Assembly (NCBI GenBank): GCA_042573625.1
Contig: JBHPCZ010000155.1
Coordinates: 1 to 6,948 of the forward strand
Length of the DNA: 6,948 nt
Origin: JBHPCZ01 sp042573625
GTDB lineage: Bacteria > Desulfobacterota > Desulfobacteria > Desulfobacterales > UBA11574
Direction: 5' to 3'
The number at the start of each line of letters is the position of its first letter. Within the stretch, counting starts at the first letter, position 1. The notes beneath the pieces are model-generated. The model ran no database searches, had not been told where the DNA came from, and worked only from the letters and a program-made list of their open reading frames with translations. A program made the translations under genes and the position numbers. This document shows positions 1-5,111 of this stretch, in pieces.

Positions 1-39
1 GGCAATGCTCTCAATGAGTTTATCAAGTTTAGCCTTCAT
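1..39 (-). CDS. start of a gene cut by the window edge (13 codons)
   Basis: Reading the minus strand from an ATG at 39 gives an open frame, MKAKLDKLIESIA, running off the left edge. It starts 11 bases after the stop of the preceding gene. An AAGGA ribosome site lies about 7 bases upstream, inside the end of that gene. The tight spacing suggests it is the next member of the same operon. Thirteen residues, probably helical, are too few to assign a family. Confidence 0.6.
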   Translation of the reverse strand, partial: MKAKLDKLIESIA

Positions 40-50
40 TGTTTTTATCC

Positions 51-632
51 TTATAAGCGTCTAAAGATAGAAGAAGTTGCCTGTAAAGCATCAATATAGG
101 TTCGGATAAGTTCGTTATAATTTTGAGCATATCGTTCCGGCTGATCCTTGCGAATCGAAGAAGACAGGTGGAGGCCACAGTGAGCTATGAACTGTCGAAT
201 TATCTCTACTTTTTGCTCGAAGGAATTGGGTGTCACGTAGCGATCGAAAACGTCTCGTATGTATCTTTCTACCGATTCGGTTTTTAACCCTTCGGCGATA
301 ACATCAAGGATAACTCGTAATCCACCATTGGTACCGTCATGAGCATCGTTATATGCCGTAACTAAGTCGCCCCGCCGGCGGCGATATTCCTGTTCCAATA
401 GTTCCTTTGCTTTGCTGGCCGATTCAGAATTTGACAGGTTGCCTCCATGCGAAACACACCAGGTGAAATGGTAGTTATAGTAATCACTAATGATACGGTT
501 AAATTCGTCAAAACTTCCCACTGTGTTAGACTCGAGAGGATAGCGCATGCGTGCTTCGTCATGCGAGGCACCTACCTTCTGGACAATGATTCTTTCCTCT
601 AACTCAGCCAACAGGTTTTTTACAGAAGTCAT
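51..632 (-). CDS. uncharacterised protein homologous to the C-terminal domain of the neighbouring Lon-like protein
   Basis: This 193-residue protein has no family I recognise. Residues 41-193 align, with about one single-residue gap, to residues 411-562 of the Lon-like protein encoded just upstream; by hand roughly a quarter of positions are identical. Shared blocks are DEFN near the start, NGGLR at 102-106, a PERxAxxY stretch at 165-172 and a closing FR. The segment looks mostly helical with many charged residues. Residues 1-40 are also helix-like and have no counterpart. No signal peptide or membrane segment is seen. The ATG at 632 is supported by AGGAG 7 bases upstream, and the gap to the Lon-like gene is 17 bases, so the two are surely cotranscribed. 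Inference: the shared domain mediates interaction between the two proteins or with a common partner, with this protein as a stand-alone adaptor or regulator. Confidence 0.85.
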   Translation of the reverse strand: MTSVKNLLAELEERIIVQKVGASHDEARMRYPLESNTVGSFDEFNRIISDYYNYHFTWCVSHGGNLSNSESASKAKELLEQEYRRRRGDLVTAYNDAHDGTNGGLRVILDVIAEGLKTESVERYIRDVFDRYVTPNSFEQKVEIIRQFIAHCGLHLSSSIRKDQPERYAQNYNELIRTYIDALQATSSIFRRL

Positions 633-649
633 AACTAATCTCCTTATAG

Positions 650-2338
650 TTAAAAGGAACGAAATAGTAATTTTACTTGATCCATGGATTGAACATAAGC
701 TCTCACAATACTCTCATAATGTGCAGCAAAACGTTCCGGTGGCTGCAATATTATTTCAGGCGGAAGATGAGGCTCAAGCCGCCTGAGAACTTCCCCCATT
801 AAAGCAACTTTCCCATCCCAGTCCAAGGGGTCCATCACCAACTTCAATACACCGTTGATGTGTTTTTCCTGCTCTTCACGTCTTAATTGATCGGTCATCA
901 GATCAAAAATAAGTCTTAAGCCACCATTAATGGCGTTTTTGGCCTCTTCCAGAGCAGCAGGCAGACCTCCCTTTTGTGAGAAAGCTCTTTCAAGAAGGGC
1001 AAATGCCTCTGCTCCGGCAGCCTTGAAATCAACCGGGATAGGCACTTTTCGAGTATGGCGCAGAAGATGCACATAAAACGATGCTATCGTATGGTTGAAC
1101 TCATCTGAAGATTTCACAATCACCGTATCCATAATGTAGGTGGCGCGTGCCACGTCAATAGGTTGCCCTATAAACTTAGCCAAAGCTTCTGAATCGATTT
1201 CTGAAAGAATCGACTGAAGTATCCTTTCATCCTGGGCTCCTGCCAAGGTCTCGCTTGACACTTGCCAGTCAACCTTCTGAGTTGAATGCCAAGCTTTATC
1301 ACCAAAGGAAGCCGAAAAAAGTAACCGCACATCTTCATGGTCTGATTCATGTGCTAACTGGCCAAGTTTGATGCATTCGGTCATAGCCAACAAAGGAAAG
1401 TCGATTTTAAGCCGATGGGTTTCCGGTGGCAAGGAGTGGACGAGCTTGAGAAGGCTGCTACCCAATCCTTTTGGGTAAGTTTTTCGATGAATGTGAAATG
1501 ATGTTAGGGTTAATAGAAGTTCTTTCACCTTGTCGTTTTTACCTGCCAGCATTTGATTTTCCAGGACTTTCCAAAATCGTTGTTCATTGCCTTTGACAAA
1601 AAATTTTACGGCCCTTACGACAGGTGAATCTACAGACAAAGGGACAGAAGCTTTATAAAATCTATTTCTAAAACTGGCCAAAACCACCTGTTCATCTGAA
1701 AAAACCTCTCGAACCAAATCAGAGATATCGCTGACGGCGATTGTCCTGATATCCCGTTTAGCTTTAGTCAAAGCATCAGATACGCGTTGTTTTTCAGCCG
1801 AAGTAAGAGAACCCAAAGAATTGTCTTGATCAAGGGCAGGATGGACAAAGGTGGTGATCGCGTCTATCTCTATTGCTGTTGTCACTTTGGCTGGTATGCC
1901 CTTCACCATCCTGATGTCCCCAACTGGAGAGGCAACGTGGCCTGTGAAGATAAAATCGTTTGGAACCGCTAATTGCAAATCAGCTGACAACAAGGCCAGA
2001 GCTATCGGCACATCGGCTGAAAATCCTGAAATGGATAACCCGATGTTCACTATAGATGCGGCGCCTAAATTAACTACAGAAAGCTCGAAGCATTTCTCAG
2101 GCAGTCCCAGAGCTTTTAAAATTCCGTTCGCTGTCGGTAAAATCGTTTCAATTATATGTTTTTTAGTTTTTTCATCAAACATGGTTGGACCTCTGAAATG
2201 GAGAGGTTCAGCATGCTTTTTAGTGCACGCCCGGGCAACTACTGTTGATACCACAGAGGTTGCGTTATCACCTTGCCCAAACAAAAAAACTGCATTGGCT
2301 CGGCCTGTAGATGGTAGATTTAGCGACACTTCAGTCAA
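650..2338 (-). CDS. Lon-like (S16) Ser-Lys protease domain protein with unknown C-terminal domains
   Basis: The 562-residue protein has an N-terminal half resembling the proteolytic domain of Lon (peptidase family S16). The block at 96-119, with GFSADVPIALALLSA, matches the Lon GPSAG block and places the catalytic serine at Ser107. The block TGHVASPVGDIRMVKGIPAK matches the Lon strand-turn-helix that carries the catalytic lysine, here Lys151. The 44-residue spacing is close to the 43 of classical Lon. No Walker A motif or AAA+ domain is seen, so this is not a full Lon. Residues 210-400 are a helical region I cannot name, and 411-562 are homologous to the next protein in the operon. The TTG start at 2338 overlaps the E1 stop by 8 bases, with AAAGGG about 9 bases upstream, which suggests translational coupling. 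A later start is possible, for example ATG at 2182, which would remove 52 residues but keep the dyad. Inference: a soluble peptidase acting on the modified or tagged product of the system, unless the domain is used only for binding. Confidence 0.85.
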   Translation of the reverse strand: MTEVSLNLPSTGRANAVFLFGQGDNATSVVSTVVARACTKKHAEPLHFRGPTMFDEKTKKHIIETILPTANGILKALGLPEKCFELSVVNLGAASIVNIGLSISGFSADVPIALALLSADLQLAVPNDFIFTGHVASPVGDIRMVKGIPAKVTTAIEIDAITTFVHPALDQDNSLGSLTSAEKQRVSDALTKAKRDIRTIAVSDISDLVREVFSDEQVVLASFRNRFYKASVPLSVDSPVVRAVKFFVKGNEQRFWKVLENQMLAGKNDKVKELLLTLTSFHIHRKTYPKGLGSSLLKLVHSLPPETHRLKIDFPLLAMTECIKLGQLAHESDHEDVRLLFSASFGDKAWHSTQKVDWQVSSETLAGAQDERILQSILSEIDSEALAKFIGQPIDVARATYIMDTVIVKSSDEFNHTIASFYVHLLRHTRKVPIPVDFKAAGAEAFALLERAFSQKGGLPAALEEAKNAINGGLRLIFDLMTDQLRREEQEKHINGVLKLVMDPLDWDGKVALMGEVLRRLEPHLPPEIILQPPERFAAHYESIVRAYVQSMDQVKLLFRSF

Positions 2339-3803
2339 TATCTGAACCCTTTATCTCTATTTCTATCCGACCACTCTCGATCTCAGGATAAACCCGAATG
2401 ATTAAATCACCATCTAACAACTTTATTTCCCGCGTCATTCGTGGGGTTATTCCCCCAGTGTCAGCAGCCAAATTCAGCGCCTCTCCTGGGAAAGCGGCAG
2501 TCCATATGAGTTCTTGCTCGGAAAGCTCATCCTGCCAGATGATACGCCCGTTATCTAATCGGATCATATAATGCCCTGGCTTTATGTTTCTTATTGATTC
2601 TTTGCCAATTACATTTTCCAAAGGAACCGTGCCGACCCTTGTGCCGGTTTTTTCAATAATAATTTCAGATCCCTCTTCTGTTTTAAATGCTGTACTCAAT
2701 TGATCTTTCTCCCATTGAGGGAAAAGTTCATTGTATTCATTTAACAATGGGTGTACATAATCCGACTTGTGCGAAAGCTTAGACTCCCGCATGCTAAACG
2801 TTTCAAGGGCTTTTCGATAATTCTCTTTTGTATAATCCGTATTCTTCCAAACGGAATTGATGGCAAAATCACGACAGTCAATACAGTCTGTTTTTCGGCT
2901 CTCTTGCTGAAAAAGCGTATTGAATGCGATAAGGTCAGGTCCCTGAATTTGAAAAAAAATGTTCTCTGAATCGTTGAGCATGTACTCCGGATCCAGTTGG
3001 CACTGGATGAAGTTCCTTTTTTCGACAAGGAGTTTGTGGAACAATCTGCCGTGCTGGTTTGTTTCGGTCTCGAAGTGGATATACCCGATGATCAGGTGTG
3101 CCAGAACAGCATCAATAAAGGACGCTGCCATAGGAAGACCGGACGATTTTCCGGATCCGCTGCTATCGCCCCTGAGGCGATTGATCAACCTGTTCTTGTC
3201 GAAAAAGCGATATCGCGTTTCGGTGATACAGCGATAACACGGTAGATCGAACCCAGGCACGTAAAAGATAATTTCGCCAGCTTTTCCCATCCCGTAAATA
3301 CCGACCCAGAATATAGGGATTTCGTTTTCAAGAGCGATGCGGTTACCTCGCGCCTGCACTGGATGATAATCACTTGCCATGACCATGATTACCAGTCTAC
3401 CGTCAGATTTTTCTTTCGCGATGATTTGTTTGATTTCACTATCGGTGACGTCCAGAAAATCACCGTATGTAAATACTTCCAGAGGTGGGATCTCTGGATT
3501 GTTCTTTTCGAATTGGCATTCGTGAAGCCTCTTCTTTAAAGCTTCGGTCTTTGGAGTCCCCTTATCACTGTAACAGAAATTCTGTGCAACCAAATTTTTT
3601 CGCTGTACAGGCTTGTTGTCGAAGAGGTAAACACGCTTGATACCCAGGCGGACCAGTTGCTCAACGGCAGGGCCAATGGCCCCTGCTCCGACAACCAGCA
3701 AGGTCGTATTTATCATTCGGTCAAAGCACACGTTCTGGCTCACACGGCTGTATATTTTGTTGAGTTCTTTCTCCGTTTCGCGTTTGAAGATTATCCGACC
3801 CAT
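2331..3803 (-). CDS. ThiF/E1-like adenylating enzyme with C-terminal extension
   Basis: This 490-residue protein belongs to the ThiF/MoeB/E1 superfamily, which uses ATP to adenylate the C-terminus of a small protein or peptide. The Rossmann nucleotide-binding loop GAGAIG is at 39-44, followed by the strand-ending Asp62, NLVAQ at 70-74, the KGTPK block at 81-85, and Asp145 in MASDYHPVQARG. Two CxxC pairs (189/192 and 307/310) match the structural zinc site of the family. The usual NLxRQ arginine is Ala73. About 180 residues follow the second CxxC; the last 110 look beta-rich, ending in alternating strands, and match no family I can name. The start chosen is the ATG at 3803, behind GGAGAGG five bases away. 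An in-frame TTG at 3827 would add eight residues and overlap the JAMM gene, but has weaker support. It lies 16 bases after the JAMM gene and overlaps the Lon-like gene by 8. Its likely substrate is a peptide or protein encoded nearby. Confidence 0.9.
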   Translation of the reverse strand: MGRIIFKRETEKELNKIYSRVSQNVCFDRMINTTLLVVGAGAIGPAVEQLVRLGIKRVYLFDNKPVQRKNLVAQNFCYSDKGTPKTEALKKRLHECQFEKNNPEIPPLEVFTYGDFLDVTDSEIKQIIAKEKSDGRLVIMVMASDYHPVQARGNRIALENEIPIFWVGIYGMGKAGEIIFYVPGFDLPCYRCITETRYRFFDKNRLINRLRGDSSGSGKSSGLPMAASFIDAVLAHLIIGYIHFETETNQHGRLFHKLLVEKRNFIQCQLDPEYMLNDSENIFFQIQGPDLIAFNTLFQQESRKTDCIDCRDFAINSVWKNTDYTKENYRKALETFSMRESKLSHKSDYVHPLLNEYNELFPQWEKDQLSTAFKTEEGSEIIIEKTGTRVGTVPLENVIGKESIRNIKPGHYMIRLDNGRIIWQDELSEQELIWTAAFPGEALNLAADTGGITPRMTREIKLLDGDLIIRVYPEIESGRIEIEIKGSDID

Positions 3804-3819
3804 TTTCGCCTCTCCATAA

Positions 3820-4419
3820 TTAATCAACGATTTCCAGCTTCACTTTTTTAACGATTACACGCCCCCGACCCTCCGGGTGACATGTCACGATATAGGGAAT
3901 GATCTCAAAAAACCCTGTATCAGGAACCGTCTGGATAAGGGGCATGAGATAGGCGTTGAGATGAGGATTGCCGGGTGAAGTCAAATTTGACCATGCCGCT
4001 CGTTGGTCCTGGGAGGTCAGCTGGCGAGACCCGCCTGGGTGAGAGTGTCCAATGCCCAAAAATTCATCATTACGGCCTTTTAAAACGGAATTTAGAAATT
4101 TAGTATTAGGTTGATAGATGGTACGATTATGGGCTGCTGCGATATCGAAAACAAAACAGTTGATTATCAAACTCTTGGGATCACCAATTAAGATACCGCC
4201 TGATTCGGCAGGCCTAGTTCCAATAGAGTCCTCTATGTCTTTATACGCCGGAAAGGCTATTTTCATGGTTTTAGTCAATTTGGGATTTGGTGGGGATTTA
4301 GGAGGGCGACATGCCTTTTTGGCGAAATCTTCTCTGGGGTTTACAAGATATTTTTCTGCCTTGTATATTCCTAATCGAGTGTTTGTCTTTAAGTCTTTCC
4401 TTAAAAGGTTGGAATTCAT
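3820..4419 (-). CDS. JAMM/MPN-family metalloprotease (JAB domain)
   Basis: The 199-residue protein carries the zinc signature of JAMM isopeptidases: Glu72 in ESGGILIG, then HSHP at 125-128, and Asp138 in TSQD. It fits H-x-H-x7-S-x-x-D except that Thr135 replaces the usual serine. The metal ligands His125, His127 and Asp138 and the catalytic Glu72 are all present, so activity is expected. The JAMM domain covers about 52-199. Residues 1-50 are a basic, proline-containing extension (RPPKSPPNPK) of unknown role. Family members cleave isopeptide bonds next to ubiquitin-like proteins or trim residues after their C-terminal glycine. Pairing with an E1 occurs in bacterial ubiquitin-like, CBASS type II and sulfur-carrier loci. 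The ATG at 4419 has AGAGGT about 6 bases upstream. The gene follows a strong hairpin and precedes the E1 gene by 16 bases. Inference: it trims or releases the peptide handled by the E1. Confidence 0.92.
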   Translation of the reverse strand: MNSNLLRKDLKTNTRLGIYKAEKYLVNPREDFAKKACRPPKSPPNPKLTKTMKIAFPAYKDIEDSIGTRPAESGGILIGDPKSLIINCFVFDIAAAHNRTIYQPNTKFLNSVLKGRNDEFLGIGHSHPGGSRQLTSQDQRAAWSNLTSPGNPHLNAYLMPLIQTVPDTGFFEIIPYIVTCHPEGRGRVIVKKVKLEIVD

Positions 4420-4439
4420 TTTTTACCTCTTTATATAAT

Positions 4440-4474
4440 AAGGTAGTGAGAAATTTTTCGTTTCTCCCTACCTT
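4440..4474 (-). promoter_or_regulatory. intercistronic hairpin before the JAMM gene
   Basis: Arms at 4440-4453 (AAGGTAGTGAGAAA) and 4461-4474 (TTTCTCCCTACCTT) pair over 14 positions with one mismatch around a 7-base loop. On the minus-strand transcript it is followed by AUUAUAUAAAGAGG, not a run of U, so it is not a classical terminator. It sits in the 118-base gap after the 76-residue gene, with its base about 9 bases from the JAMM ribosome site. It could attenuate transcription, stabilise the upstream message or be a processing site, giving more small proteins than enzymes. Confidence 0.6.
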
Positions 4475-4537
4475 ACTTTATAAGTTGATGCTTCACGGTT
4501 TCAGTTAAGCTATTAGCTGAGTCCGATAACTTTATAT

Positions 4538-4768
4538 TTAGCCTCGATTCATATCTGCCCATCTACGCGCCAACTTCCGTGCTTTAGAATATGATGAAGG
4601 CTTGTGTTCTTTTTTAAAGCAGACATGAGGTGGAGATCCATTCTTGCCGAGGTACATATGCTTTGTTTTTGAGTTCGTTCCTTCTTCAACGTAGACTTTT
4701 ACCTTTCCAGCGGATTCATTGTCGCGAACGTAACGGAATTTATATCCTTTATAATTTTCAGTTGACAT
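4538..4768 (-). CDS. small basic protein of unknown family
   Basis: I do not recognise this 76-residue protein. It is strongly basic, with about 18 Lys/Arg against 7 Asp/Glu. It looks like three or four short strands (GYKFRYVR, KVKVYVEE, KHMYLG, PHVCFKK) followed by one C-terminal helix rich in Lys/Arg (SYSKARKLARRWADMNRG). That order, strands then a final helix, is not the beta-grasp order of ubiquitin, and there is no Gly-Gly tail, only a single final Gly. There is one cysteine (Cys50). The ATG at 4768 has AAAGGA about 7 bases upstream. It lies between the acidic repeat-peptide gene and the JAMM gene in the same direction. Inference: its positive charge makes it a candidate binding partner for the acidic peptide (leader-binding protein, chaperone or conjugation target). 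Nucleic acid binding is equally possible. Confidence 0.8.
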   Translation of the reverse strand: MSTENYKGYKFRYVRDNESAGKVKVYVEEGTNSKTKHMYLGKNGSPPHVCFKKEHKPSSYSKARKLARRWADMNRG

Positions 4769-4815
4769 TCCTTGATCCTTTCTGCCTGAATTTTAAATTA
4801 TTGGTTTCTCGATTT

Positions 4816-4841
4816 GGCAGGAGGAAGGATTTCCTCCTGCC
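4816..4841 (-). promoter_or_regulatory. perfect 11-bp hairpin after the repeat-peptide gene
   Basis: GGCAGGAGGAA (4816-4826) and TTCCTCCTGCC (4831-4841) pair perfectly around a 4-base loop. It starts 10 bases after the peptide stop codon and lies in the 83-base gap before the 76-residue gene. The minus-strand transcript continues AAAUCGAG, with no U-tract, so simple intrinsic termination is unlikely. A partial terminator or a 3' stabilising structure would raise the level of the peptide message relative to downstream genes. The stem also contains AGGAGGA, a ribosome-site-like sequence, but no start codon follows at a suitable distance. Confidence 0.65.
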
Positions 4842-4851
4842 GGGTTCTCAT

Positions 4852-4956
4852 TTAATCACCATGATAAGGATCATCTTCGACTCCATGGTAAGGATCGTCC
4901 TCGACGCCATGATACGGGTCGTCCTCAACACCGCAATTCACATAGAATTCATCCAT
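4852..4956 (-). CDS. acidic peptide with three tandem GVEDDPYH repeats
   Basis: A 34-codon gene encodes MDEFYVNC, three identical GVEDDPYH units and a final GD. It has 12 acidic residues, no Lys or Arg, one Cys (Cys8) and three His. Two things show it is real. The ribosome site is an 11-base AAAGGAGGTGA, 7 bases from the ATG. The three 24-base repeats differ at 4 to 6 positions in each pairwise comparison, and every difference is synonymous, so the peptide sequence has been conserved. It is the first gene of the E1/JAMM/Lon-like run, and the first minus-strand gene after a 155-base gap. Two readings fit: a modifier or poly-tag precursor (units VEDDPYHG ending in Gly plus one extra Asp) for the JAMM and E1 enzymes, or a multi-core RiPP-like precursor with MDEFYVNC as a very short leader. 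No signal peptide or membrane segment is present. I know no family with this repeat. Confidence 0.85.
   Translation of the reverse strand: MDEFYVNCGVEDDPYHGVEDDPYHGVEDDPYHGD
4861..4932 (-). repeat. three tandem 24-bp coding repeats
   Basis: Three contiguous 24-base units encode GVEDDPYH each. In coding order, units 1 and 2 differ at 5 bases, 2 and 3 at 4, and 1 and 3 at 6, all at third codon positions and all synonymous. That pattern excludes a recent slippage expansion and points to an old duplication held by selection on the peptide. Confidence 0.95.
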
Positions 4957-4963
4957 TTCTTAT

Positions 4964-4974
4964 TCACCTCCTTT
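4964..4974 (-). promoter_or_regulatory. near-perfect Shine-Dalgarno of the repeat peptide
   Basis: AAAGGAGGTGA on the minus strand contains AAGGAGGTGA, fully complementary to the usual 3' end of bacterial 16S rRNA. It ends 7 bases before the ATG at 4956. It is by far the strongest ribosome site in the window and implies a high translation rate for the small peptide. Confidence 0.9.
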
Positions 4975-5034
4975 CAAAATGTTTAATCCAGGGCAGCTCT
5001 GGAACAGGCGGATGTACTGCCTTCAGCACCGCAT

Positions 5035-5052
5035 TGTTATTAATTGATAACA
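5035..5052. promoter_or_regulatory. 18-bp dyad upstream of the repeat peptide, possible operator
   Basis: TGTTATTAATTGATAACA is an 18-base palindrome with a single mismatched pair (16 of 18 bases symmetric). It lies about 80 bases upstream of the peptide start, in the 155-base gap after the LuxR-like gene. It overlaps a weak minus-strand promoter candidate, TTTACG (5056-5061) and TAACAA (5034-5039) with a 16-base spacer, which would make it a typical operator position. The LuxR-like regulator encoded next to it is the obvious candidate ligand, but that is inference. Confidence 0.4.
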
Positions 5053-5111
5053 CGGCGTAAAAATCTTTAATAGAGTGTATGTTTGTCATATCTTTATCAA
5101 TTTTGTCCTAT

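Noticed and set aside
1851..2345. A 164-codon plus-strand open frame.
   Set aside because: It is antisense to the Lon-like gene, whose minus-strand protein has clear S16 motifs; the plus-strand translation shows no domain pattern and no ribosome site.
2741..3245. Several overlapping 70-95 codon frames on both strands.
   Set aside because: All are shadows inside the E1-like gene, whose zinc-binding cysteines and conserved motifs fix the correct frame.
4538..4768. The 76-residue protein as a ubiquitin-like modifier.
   Set aside because: The apparent secondary structure is strands followed by one C-terminal helix, with no Gly-Gly tail, so it does not fit a beta-grasp fold.
4852..4956. CRISPR-like or simple-repeat explanation of the 24-base repeats.
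   Set aside because: The units abut without spacers and differ only at synonymous third codon positions, which indicates a coding repeat.
4630..4986. A 118-codon plus-strand open frame with repeated valine/isoleucine-rich segments.
   Set aside because: It is the antisense reading of the repeat peptide and the 76-residue gene; its repeats come from the minus-strand coding repeats, which show synonymous-only variation.
4988..5002. Short inverted repeat CCAGGGCAGCTCTGG upstream of the peptide ribosome site.
   Set aside because: Only about four strong pairs form on the minus-strand transcript, with an interrupted stem; too weak to call a structure.
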